DNA from: Domibacillus sp. | GTDB lineage: Bacteria > Bacillota > Bacilli > Bacillales > Domibacillaceae | Direction: 5' to 3' | Assembly (NCBI GenBank): GCA_031177795.1 | Contig: JAPSKG010000129.1 | Span: forward strand, 1-6,671 | Length of the DNA: 6,671 nucleotides | In this document: positions 1 to 5,888 of the stretch, in pieces | Position numbering within the stretch: position 1 is the stretch's first letter | How the letters are laid out: each line of letters starts with the position of its first letter | Made by a program: the position numbers and the translations under genes | The notes under the pieces: generated by a model | The model's database searches: none | What the model saw: the letters and a program-made list of their open reading frames with translations, nothing else | Told to the model about the DNA's origin: nothing

Positions 1-2256
1 GCCATCAAGCAATTTAAATTTAAACGTCATCCCTTGCTGCATTTGAATGGTTTCATCCAGTTCTTTTCGGGCCTGGCGCAGCAGTTCCTGTGCCCAGTTT
101 CGCTGGTTGATGTCTTGCGGAAGGCCCAGTGATTTTACGACGTTTTCTACCGAGTCCATGTGTTCTTCTAATTGAAGCGGCGAAAGCGGCTTTGTGAACA
201 AATACCCCTGTCCTTCATCACAAAGATGCTGCTGCAAAAAAACAAGCTGCTCTTTTGTTTCAATTCCTTCCGCCACCACATTTAAATTTAAGTTATGGGC
301 CATGGAAATAATTGTGTTGACAATGGTTTTGTCTTCCGGGCTGCTATGCAAGTTGCGAACAAAAGACTGGTCGATTTTCAAGGTATCGACAGGAAATTGT
401 TTTAAATAATTTAATGAGCTAAAACCTGTTCCAAAATCGTCAATACTGATACGCAGCCCCAGTTTTTTTAATTCGTGCAGCGTATGAACAGCACGGTTCA
501 AGTCAGCAGTCATGCTTTCAGTAATTTCAATTTCCAGGTATTTCGGGTCCATTTTCGTTTCTTGCAAAATCTGTTTGATTTTTCTCGCCAGGTTTGGCTG
601 TGCAAACTGCCGGGCAGATAAATTAACAGAAACAACGGTAGAAAAGCCTTTTTGGTGCCATTGTTTATTTTGTTTGCAAGCAGTAGATAAAACCCACTCT
701 CCAATCGGAACAATCAATCCTGTTTCTTCAGCAATTGGAATAAAGGATGCTGGCGAAACCAACCCTAATTGAGGATGCATCCATCTGATTAGCGCTTCTG
801 CCCCTATTATTTTTCCTGTTTTTAAATTTACTTTAGGCTGATAATGCAAGAAAAATTCATTTCGTTCAACCGCCCTGTAAAGCTCCATTTCAATTTTTAA
901 TGGATTAACTTTAAACTCTTCTTCATGAAAAGAATAAAAAGCAAAATTGTTTTTTCCTGTTTTTTTCACTTGATACATGGCAAAATCAGCATTTTTTATT
1001 AAAGTGTCGGCGTTTTTCCCGTCTCCAGGAAAAACACTGATTCCTATACTCGGTGAAATAAAAAAGTCGGTACCATGAATAGAAAACGGGGTTAATAACA
1101 TGTCAAGCACTTGTTTGGCCGCCCGGGCAGCCAAATTTTTATCAGCGTTTGGCAGCAAAATAATAAATTCATCGCCGCCTTGCCGGAATATCATATCTGT
1201 TTCTCCTAAAGAAAATCTGAGGCGCTGTGCCACTTCTTTTAAAAGCAGGTCTCCTGCATAGTGACCTAGCGTATCGTTAATGTTTTTAAACCGATCTAAA
1301 TCAATAAAAAGTAAAACAAATGACTGGTTGTGGCTTGAAGCATGATCAATTTCTGCATTAAGCTGTGAAAGAAGCATGTTTCGGTTTGGCAAACCGGTTA
1401 AATAATCTTGAAAAGCCATTTTTTTTATTTCTTCTTCTGTTTTCACTTGCTTTGTTGTATCCTGCGAGATCCCAAATACACCCGTGATTTGTCCGTTTAC
1501 TATAATTGGAACAATCGTTGTAGAAAGGTGAATAATAGCGCCATACTCGTTAAAAAAACTTGTTTTAAAGCTTTGAGGAATTCCTTTTGTGCACTTTTTA
1601 AAATAAGCATGGACTTTTTCGTGCTCTTCCGGAATAATCAGGTCACTATAATGCATGGTTAACAGCTTTTCTTTGCTGTATCCGCTCAGTGTATGGCACA
1701 TATCATTGCAGCTTGTGTAATAGCCGTTTAAATCGAGCGAATAAACACAGTTGACGTTTTGTTCAAATAATGATTTGTATCGCTGCTCGCTTTTTTGCAG
1801 TTCTGCTTGAAGTTCTTTTTTCTCGGTAATATCTTGTCCTGTTATCATCACAGCTGGCTTTCCGTTAAATTCCGCAGCGCATGCGAAACATTCTATAAAA
1901 ATTTCTTTTCCATCTAGAGAAATAAGTTTTAATGAATCTATTCGTTTTTCCTGGTGGCTGCTCAGTAAATAGCGCAGGTTTTCTTCAACATTTTCTTGAA
2001 ATTCGAGGCTAACTAAATCTTTTACACGTTGGCCGATGATACTTGTTTTTTCATGGCCAAGATCTTTTTCTGCTTTTAAATTGGCATACACAATTTTTCC
2101 GTCTTGATGAATAAAAAGAATGTGAGGAGAGTTTTCAACGAGGCGTCGGAACTGCAGATCTTCTTGTTCTTTTATTTGCAGGCTGATACTGGATTGTGTG
2201 GTGGCCTGTTTTGTTTTATGTATGATTTGCTCAGCTGTTTTTTTAATTTTTTTCAT
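1..2256 (-). CDS. PAS-PAS-GGDEF-EAL cyclic-di-GMP synthase/phosphodiesterase, 3' end outside window
   Basis: Probable cytosolic enzyme that makes and/or breaks the second messenger cyclic-di-GMP, tuned by sensory PAS domains. Seen: 752 codons with no stop, running off the left edge. PAS1 is at about residues 33-150 and PAS2 at about 156-275, joined by a short charged helix (ITEKKELQAELQKSEQRY). The GGDEF domain begins near DYLTGLPNR (284) and has an intact GGDEF motif at 360-364 (bases 1165-1179). The EAL domain runs from about 457 to 697, with EALIRW (487), NLSARQF, EITES, DDFGTGFSSL, LKIDQSF, AEGIET and QGYLFTKPL all present, so both active sites look intact. The inhibitory RxxD site before GGDEF reads GETD, so its Arg is missing. 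No membrane segment or signal peptide is visible. About 55 further residues follow EAL before the edge. The ATG at 2256 is the only usable start: an in-frame stop lies at 2338-2340 with no ATG, GTG or TTG between. A modest GGTGAT ribosome site is 4 bases upstream. Domain architecture is certain; net activity is not. Confidence 0.95.
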   Translation of the reverse strand, partial: MKKIKKTAEQIIHKTKQATTQSSISLQIKEQEDLQFRRLVENSPHILFIHQDGKIVYANLKAEKDLGHEKTSIIGQRVKDLVSLEFQENVEENLRYLLSSHQEKRIDSLKLISLDGKEIFIECFACAAEFNGKPAVMITGQDITEKKELQAELQKSEQRYKSLFEQNVNCVYSLDLNGYYTSCNDMCHTLSGYSKEKLLTMHYSDLIIPEEHEKVHAYFKKCTKGIPQSFKTSFFNEYGAIIHLSTTIVPIIVNGQITGVFGISQDTTKQVKTEEEIKKMAFQDYLTGLPNRNMLLSQLNAEIDHASSHNQSFVLLFIDLDRFKNINDTLGHYAGDLLLKEVAQRLRFSLGETDMIFRQGGDEFIILLPNADKNLAARAAKQVLDMLLTPFSIHGTDFFISPSIGISVFPGDGKNADTLIKNADFAMYQVKKTGKNNFAFYSFHEEEFKVNPLKIEMELYRAVERNEFFLHYQPKVNLKTGKIIGAEALIRWMHPQLGLVSPASFIPIAEETGLIVPIGEWVLSTACKQNKQWHQKGFSTVVSVNLSARQFAQPNLARKIKQILQETKMDPKYLEIEITESMTADLNRAVHTLHELKKLGLRISIDDFGTGFSSLNYLKQFPVDTLKIDQSFVRNLHSSPEDKTIVNTIISMAHNLNLNVVAEGIETKEQLVFLQQHLCDEGQGYLFTKPLSPLQLEEHMDSVENVVKSLGLPQDINQRNWAQELLRQARKELDETIQMQQGMTFKFKLLDG

Positions 2257-2630
2257 TTTATCACCATAAATTTTTATTTTAAATGTACCGTTCAGACAAA
2301 ACGTCCAAAATTTTGTTTTTCTAGGCTTGCCATCACCTTAACGGAATCATACAAGAGTCAAACAGAACAGTGTGCTCGAAATAAAAGAGCGAGAAAAATC
2401 AGGAGCATTGTAATCATGCTTTCTTTTAATAAAATCAGGATTATTTACCTTTTTTTGTATTAGAATATGATATTAGTACTACTTAAGAGTATACTATTTT
2501 TCCTTAAAATTAAACAAATTTCGGTAATGAAACCGTTTTTTCTTTTCTGCATAATACGACAATTTTTTCCTTTTTTTTGTAGGGTTTGATTGGATATTGT
2601 TTCTTACAGGCTTTGCAGCATGCGTCCACA
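2257..2630. other. A/T-rich intergenic region upstream of the GGDEF-EAL gene
   Basis: I see no convincing gene here. The plus-strand open frame that reaches into this stretch begins inside the GGDEF-EAL gene and has no family features. On the minus strand the region would be the promoter and leader of the GGDEF-EAL gene. It holds a weak promoter candidate (2488-2517), a 10-bp palindrome CAAAATTTTG (2306-2315), and short complementary pieces such as CCGTT and AACGG flanking about 47 bases near the start codon. None of these matches a riboswitch class I know. In particular I could not fit the conserved cores of the cyclic-di-GMP-I or -II riboswitches. Confidence 0.5.
2488..2517 (-). promoter_or_regulatory. 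Weak sigma-A-like promoter candidate for the GGDEF-EAL gene
   Basis: On the minus strand, TTGTTT (2512-2517) and TATACT (2488-2493) are separated by 18 bases. The -10 matches 5 of 6 consensus bases and the -35 only 3 of 6. Transcription would begin near 2481, giving a leader of about 225 nt. A second possibility is TAAAAT at 2276-2281, but it has no -35 and would leave a leader of only about a dozen bases. In DNA this A/T-rich such matches occur by chance. Confidence 0.3.
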
Positions 2631-2671
2631 ATAAAAAACCCTGCACGGAAAAAAATTAAGAGCAGGGTTTT
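2631..2671 (-). terminator. Intrinsic terminator downstream of the small zinc-site gene
   Basis: AAAACCCTGC (2635-2644) and GCAGGGTTTT (2662-2671) form a perfect 10-bp stem with a 17-nt loop. On the minus strand the stem is followed by TTTTTTATTG, which makes it a better terminator in that direction than on the plus strand, where the run is only TTTT. It lies 65 bases past the stop codon of the 66-residue gene and would insulate the GGDEF-EAL gene from it. Confidence 0.75.
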
Positions 2672-2735
2672 GCTTGTTCATTTACCGCAAAAAAGAACTT
2701 TAATTTTTTAGCGGCTTTTAAAATTTTTTGTATGA

Positions 2736-2936
2736 TTAAGCATGTTGCTGTTTGCATTCTAATTGGGCAAATAATTTTTCAGCCCGTCCTATAAAATTAA
2801 CGCCTTCCCTCAGCTGGGCCGTTGCGCAAAGCAAATGAACAACCTTGTCTTTTTTTGTCCAGGCAATCAAATCTTTTTTTAAAATAAGCTGACTACAAGC
2901 AGAACACGTTAAGCTGGCTGGGGGTTTCATTTTCAT
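2736..2936 (-). CDS. Small protein with a LIM-like C2HC zinc-site pattern, unknown function
   Basis: 66 residues; I do not recognise the family. Seen: CSAC at residues 11-14 and HLLC at 34-37, giving C-x2-C-x19-H-x2-C. This spacing is that of the first zinc site of a LIM-type finger or a similar treble-clef/zinc-ribbon knuckle. A basic stretch (KKDLIAWTKKDK) lies between the pairs, a predicted amphipathic helix follows (about 41-60), and the C-terminus carries another Cys and His (C61, H65). There is no signal peptide or membrane segment. Start choice: a strong AAGGAG (2941-2946) sits 4 bases before the ATG at 2936. An ATG two codons later (2930) is possible, with 10-base spacing. A TTG at 2954 also gives an open frame but would put the ribosome site inside the gene. 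The gene has its own terminator and is divergent from the repeat protein on its right. Zinc or nucleic-acid binding is inference from the Cys/His pattern only. Confidence 0.75.
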   Translation of the reverse strand: MKMKPPASLTCSACSQLILKKDLIAWTKKDKVVHLLCATAQLREGVNFIGRAEKLFAQLECKQQHA

Positions 2937-3082
2937 CGATCTCCTTTTAAACAAATAATAGCGTGTTATTCAAGAAAAATCTGTCAAAAGACCACCTTAT
3001 TATTTGAGAAGTTTTGACGAAGAATCGGCAAGTGTTTTGTTTAGTATCCCCTCTTTATGAAAAAATCATTCGTTGTGACGAA

Positions 3083-3094
3083 AGAAAGCTTTCT
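3083..3094. repeat. 12-bp perfect palindrome in the divergent intergenic region
   Basis: AGAAAGCTTTCT reads the same on both strands. It lies between the two divergent genes, about 42 bases upstream of the candidate -35 of the repeat-protein gene. It could be a dimeric operator, but it contains a HindIII-type core and is short enough to arise by chance in such A/T-rich DNA. I cannot assign a regulator. Confidence 0.3.
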
Positions 3095-3135
3095 GAAAAG
3101 AAATGCCTACCCTATCTGCTTTTGCTGTGCTATGT

Positions 3136-3163
3136 ACCTGACATGAGTTTGAAACATATGATA
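3136..3163 (+). promoter_or_regulatory. Candidate sigma-K (late mother-cell sporulation) promoter
   Basis: ACC at 3136-3138 and CATATGATA at 3155-3163 fit the known sigma-K pattern: an AC -35 core, 16-17 bases, then CATAnnnTA. The gap between AC and CATA is 17 bases. Transcription would start near 3170, about 37 nt before the ATG at 3207. A sigma-E reading is less good because no ATA-type -35 sits at the right distance. No comparable sigma-A promoter is visible in front of this gene. The elements are short, so confidence is moderate. Confidence 0.5.
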
Positions 3164-3206
3164 AAGAGCAGTGTTTTTTAAAAAGCGTGGATGGAGGAAC
3201 GCAACT

Positions 3207-3884
3207 ATGTATCCATACTGGGATCCTTATTATGGAGAGTATGACGCAATTCCTGTTCAAAGGGGATTGGGACAAAATTTTGATTTGGGCCAACGCTGGA
3301 TTGTTCAAGAAGGACCCTGGAGAGCCGTTTGGACACGACGCGGAAGAAGCAATCAGTTTGATGGCAGATGGTCATTGGCAGGACAGCGGGATGTTACAGC
3401 TGTGCTGACGATTTACACAGCTGGTCCTTTTATTTTAATTCAACGCCGAAACAGCAGTGATGGGAACAACTGCAACTATACAGGATTGTTTGGTGCAGAC
3501 GGCAGAACAGCAAGCGGGCAATTTGTTTGTACACGCGGAGGGGGAAGCTGGAGTGCTGTTATCGAACGGCGGCAGCAAGATCGGGACCGGGATCGGCTTG
3601 GCAGAGTGTGGTATGAACAAGAAGGAGGATGGCAAGGAGTGTGGACACGCCGGGGCAACAGCAATGTGTTTGATGCCAGATGGACACAGTCCGGCCAAAC
3701 TCCAGTAACAGCAGTGCTGACAATTCGTATTCAAGGAAACAACGTCCGTGTAGAAAGAAGAAGCAGCAGTGATGGAAATAACTGCGACTACAGAGGGACC
3801 CTTTCAGCGGATGGAAGAACGGTATCAGGCCAATTCACATGCGACCGGGGCGGCGGCAGCTGGCAGGCGACTATTACAAGATAA
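3207..3884 (+). CDS. Tandem-repeat Trp/Arg/Gly-rich protein, putative spore-surface protein
   Basis: 225 residues of a family I cannot name. A Tyr-rich head (MYPYWDPYYGEYD) is followed by two repeats, residues 31-121 and 135-225, exactly 104 residues apart without gaps and identical at 57 of 91 positions by hand count. They are joined by a charged linker (QQDRDRDRLGR). Each repeat carries VWTRRG, S-N-x-FD-x-RW, VTAVLTI, SSDGNNC, ADGRT-x-SGQF-x-C and RGGGSW. The alternating pattern suggests a small beta-sheet or beta-barrel unit. Each repeat has two Cys (89/108 and 193/212) that could pair. There is no signal peptide or membrane segment. The start is set by GGAGG nine bases before the ATG at 3207; an in-frame GTG at 3171 coincides with the predicted transcription start and is unlikely. 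A sigma-K-like promoter precedes it and a terminator follows directly, so it is probably monocistronic. Spore coat or crust location is inferred from promoter, Tyr-rich head and lack of export signal. Confidence 0.85.
   Translation: MYPYWDPYYGEYDAIPVQRGLGQNFDLGQRWIVQEGPWRAVWTRRGRSNQFDGRWSLAGQRDVTAVLTIYTAGPFILIQRRNSSDGNNCNYTGLFGADGRTASGQFVCTRGGGSWSAVIERRQQDRDRDRLGRVWYEQEGGWQGVWTRRGNSNVFDARWTQSGQTPVTAVLTIRIQGNNVRVERRSSSDGNNCDYRGTLSADGRTVSGQFTCDRGGGSWQATITR
3297..3569 (+). repeat. Protein repeat unit 1 (residues 31-121 of the repeat protein)
   Basis: First copy of the 91-residue unit, beginning WIVQEGPW and ending SWSAVIER. Compared with unit 2 it differs mostly in the strand after VTAVLTI (TAGPFILIQ here against QGNNVRVE) and in surface positions. 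The Trp, Arg-Arg-Gly, Asp-Gly-Asn-Asn-Cys and Gly-Gly-Gly positions are the same. Confidence 0.9.
3609..3881 (+). repeat. Protein repeat unit 2 (residues 135-225 of the repeat protein)
   Basis: Second copy, beginning WYEQEGGW and ending SWQATITR just before the stop codon. It is offset from unit 1 by exactly 312 bases, with no insertion or deletion, which points to an internal duplication that has since diverged (57 of 91 residues the same). Confidence 0.9.
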
Positions 3885-3890
3885 TGAGAA

Positions 3891-3923
3891 AAAAAGGCTT
3901 CCGGGAAAATCGGAAGCCTTTTT
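3891..3923. terminator. Bidirectional terminator between convergent genes
   Basis: A perfect 13-bp stem (3891-3903 paired with 3911-3923), core GGCTTCCG and CGGAAGCC, with a 7-nt loop. It is flanked by T-runs in both directions: TTTTTCTTGTTTTG on the plus strand and TTTTTTT on the minus strand. It starts 6 bases after the stop of the repeat-protein gene and lies 10 bases past the stop of the ABC-F gene, so it can serve both. Confidence 0.9.
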
Positions 3924-3933
3924 CTTGTTTTGT

Positions 3934-5814
3934 TTAGCTTTCTGCTTTTTCAGCTAGATATTCCCATCGTTCCAGCATGTAGTCAAGCTTTTCTTTCACT
4001 TTTGTTTCTTCTTCCATCAACCGATTAAGTTTTTCAAAATCGCTGCCTGCTCCTGCCATTTCAACTGCAATTTCACTTAATCTTTGTTCGGCTGCTTCCA
4101 TATCATCTTCAATTGTTTCCCACTCACGCGTTTCAGAATAAGACATTTTCTTTTTCTTTTCCGGACGCGGCGGAACAGGAACAGCTATTTTCGGTTTTGC
4201 TTCAGAAACAGGCGGTTCAGGCTTTTCTTCCAAAAACTCTGAGTAACTGCCATAGTAAAACTCTATTTGACCGTTTCCTTTGAAAACAAACAGCTGGCGG
4301 CATGTTTTATCAAGAAAATAGCGGTCGTGGGATACGGTCATCACAACGCCTGGAAACGTTTCTAAATAATCTTCTAAAATCGTCAGAGTTTGTGTATCCA
4401 GGTCGTTGGTCGGCTCGTCGAGAAGCAGAACATTTGGCGCGGACATTAAAATGTTTAATAAATACAGGCGCCGCTTTTCTCCGCCAGACAATTTGCGGAT
4501 CAGGGTTCCATGCGTATGCATTGGAAACAAAAAGCGTTCCAGCATTTGTGCAGCTGAAATAAAGCTTCCGTCTTTTAATTGAATGGACTCTGCCGTTTCG
4601 CGGATGTACTCGATCATCCGCAGATTTTCATCCATATCATCATTTTCCTGGGTGTAATAACCAATTTTAACGGTTTGTCCCTTATCCAATTCACCACTAT
4701 CAACAGGCTCTCTTCCGGCAACAATGTTTAACAGTGTGGATTTTCCGCTTCCATTTTGCCCTACAATCCCAATGCGATCGCCTCTTTTTAATAAAAAAGA
4801 AAAATCCGCCACAATGGGCTGGCCGCTAAATGATTTGGAAATATTTTTTAACTCCAGCACTTTTTTGCCGAGGCGTGCCCCTCCAAGCTCGATTTCAAGA
4901 GATTCTTTTGCTGATTTATTTTTCACTTCTTCATCCAGAGTTTCAAATCGTTGAATGCGGGCTTTTTGCTTTGTTGTGCGGGCTTTGGCTCCTTTTCGCA
5001 TCCAGGCAAGCTCTTTTTTAAACAAGCTTTCTTTTTTGCTTTGCTCAAGTGATTCATTTTCTTCCCGAATCGCTTTGGATTCTAAAAAGTCTGCATAATT
5101 TCCTTTGTATTCGTACAGTTTGCCGCGTTCTAGCTCCCAAATTTTATCGGTCACTTCATCTAAGAAATAGCGGTCATGCGTCACAAACAAAACGGCTTTT
5201 TTATATTTTTTTAAATAATCCTGCAGCCATTTTATGCTTTCATAGTCAAGATGGTTGGTTGGTTCGTCCAAAATAAGCAAATCAGGTGTTTCAATTAACG
5301 TTTTTGCAAGGGCTGCCCGCTTTTTTTGGCCTCCGGACAATTCACCTATTTTTTTTGTGTGATCGTGCAGGCCAAGCTTTGTTAAAATCGTTTTTGCTTC
5401 CGCGTTCGTATCCCATGCGCCAAGTTCATCCATTTGCTGCTGAAAGTGCATAAGCTGATTTTGAATTTCTTCGTTGTCCGGATTGTTTTGAAGCTGCAGC
5501 AAAACGTTTTCATAGCTTTTTATCGCTGTGAAAACCGTTGATTGGCTTGAATATAAAAAATCAATAATTGTCTGTGCTTCATTGAAATCCGGATTTTGCG
5601 ATAAGTAAGAAATAGAATAGCCATTTGGGTGGTCTTTGACGCCCGAATCATAATCATCAATTCCTGCAATTACATTTAAAAGTGTGGATTTTCCCGTACC
5701 GTTTATTCCTAAAACACCGATTTTATCTCCTTCTGTAATAGAAAACGAGATGTCTTGAAACAGTGTTTTTTCTCCAAGTGTTTTTGTTAAGCCTTCCATT
5801 GTCAAAACGTTCAT
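3934..5814 (-). CDS. yfmR: ABC-F ATPase, Uup/YfmR type translation factor
   Basis: 626 residues, close to the usual length of this family. ABC-F proteins bind the ribosomal E site and act on stalled or newly started ribosomes; they are not transporters. Bacillus YfmR is known to work alongside EF-P in relieving stalls at proline-rich sequences. Seen: first ATPase cassette with Walker A GINGTGKST (36-44), LSGGQ (159-163) and ILDEPTNHLD (D183, E184). The tRNA-interaction linker (about 240-305) is rich in Lys/Arg/Glu (ELAWMRKGAKARTTKQKARIQRF). Second cassette has GQNGSGKST (352-360), LSGGE (442-446), LLLDEPTNDLD (D466, E467) and SHDRYFLD. A proline-rich spacer (about 531-552) leads to a charged C-terminal coiled coil (about 560-620) typical of Uup-like members. 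Both catalytic Glu residues are intact. The ATG has AAAGGAG six to seven bases upstream. No membrane segments. The Uup/YfmR assignment rests on the C-terminal domain; an antibiotic-resistance ABC-F is less likely. Confidence 0.93.
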   Translation of the reverse strand: MNVLTMEGLTKTLGEKTLFQDISFSITEGDKIGVLGINGTGKSTLLNVIAGIDDYDSGVKDHPNGYSISYLSQNPDFNEAQTIIDFLYSSQSTVFTAIKSYENVLLQLQNNPDNEEIQNQLMHFQQQMDELGAWDTNAEAKTILTKLGLHDHTKKIGELSGGQKKRAALAKTLIETPDLLILDEPTNHLDYESIKWLQDYLKKYKKAVLFVTHDRYFLDEVTDKIWELERGKLYEYKGNYADFLESKAIREENESLEQSKKESLFKKELAWMRKGAKARTTKQKARIQRFETLDEEVKNKSAKESLEIELGGARLGKKVLELKNISKSFSGQPIVADFSFLLKRGDRIGIVGQNGSGKSTLLNIVAGREPVDSGELDKGQTVKIGYYTQENDDMDENLRMIEYIRETAESIQLKDGSFISAAQMLERFLFPMHTHGTLIRKLSGGEKRRLYLLNILMSAPNVLLLDEPTNDLDTQTLTILEDYLETFPGVVMTVSHDRYFLDKTCRQLFVFKGNGQIEFYYGSYSEFLEEKPEPPVSEAKPKIAVPVPPRPEKKKKMSYSETREWETIEDDMEAAEQRLSEIAVEMAGAGSDFEKLNRLMEEETKVKEKLDYMLERWEYLAEKAES

Positions 5815-5840
5815 TTTTTTCTCCTTTTAAAGCTAGTCTT

Positions 5841-5870
5841 TTTTTATTTTACCATTGATCCGTGTATAAT
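5841..5870 (+). promoter_or_regulatory. Sigma-A-like promoter candidate for the ypsA-like gene
   Basis: A perfect TATAAT lies at 5865-5870. The best -35 is poor: TTTTTA at 5841-5846 with an 18-base spacer. If used, transcription begins near 5877, right at the GAGGTG ribosome site, so the leader is only about 12 nt. The -35 region overlaps the -10 of the divergent ABC-F gene. Confidence 0.5.
5846..5854 (-). promoter_or_regulatory. Extended -10 promoter candidate for the ABC-F gene
   Basis: On the minus strand the bases read TGG-TAAAAT, an extended -10 (TGn plus 5 of 6 consensus bases). No good -35 is present at 16-18 bases, which extended -10 promoters can tolerate. Transcription would start near 5839, giving a leader of about 25 nt that contains the AAAGGAG ribosome site. 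Confidence 0.45.
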
Positions 5871-5888
5871 GGACGCGAGGTGGTTTAT

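Noticed and set aside
11..292. Repeated ATTTAAATTTAA strings at about 11-24 and 280-292
   Set aside because: Both lie in the coding frame of the GGDEF-EAL gene and come from Lys/Phe and Asn/Leu codons; no regular spacing.
2104..2463. 119-codon plus-strand open frame running antisense to the start of the GGDEF-EAL gene and into the intergenic DNA
   Set aside because: Starts inside a strongly supported gene on the other strand, has no convincing ribosome site, and its composition (poly-Phe, Leu, Ile, Lys) is what A/T-rich non-coding DNA gives.
2257..2490. Cyclic-di-GMP riboswitch in the GGDEF-EAL leader
   Set aside because: Tempting from context, and GGCAAGCC looks faintly similar, but the conserved cores of class I and II cannot be laid out on the sequence.
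2522..2547. Plus-strand hairpin CGGT/ACCG followed by a T-rich run
   Set aside because: A four-base-pair stem is too weak for a terminator and no plus-strand gene ends there.
2555..2563. Spo0A box on the minus strand (ATTGTCGTA)
   Set aside because: Only 7 of 9 matches to TTTGTCRAA, single, and far from a sound promoter; expected by chance.
2956..2994. TTGACA and TATTAT on the minus strand as promoter of the 66-residue gene
   Set aside because: Both boxes look good but the spacer is 21 bases, too long for a sigma-A promoter; no alternative -10 is found at 16-18 bases.
3066..3308. 80-codon minus-strand open frame overlapping the start of the repeat-protein gene
   Set aside because: No ribosome site or recognisable features, and it covers the sigma-K-like promoter and the start of a better supported gene.
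3435..3734. Overlapping open frames on both strands within the repeat-protein gene
   Set aside because: They reflect the Gly/Arg/Ser-rich codons of the real gene; the perfect 104-residue repeat offset in the main frame shows which frame is under selection.
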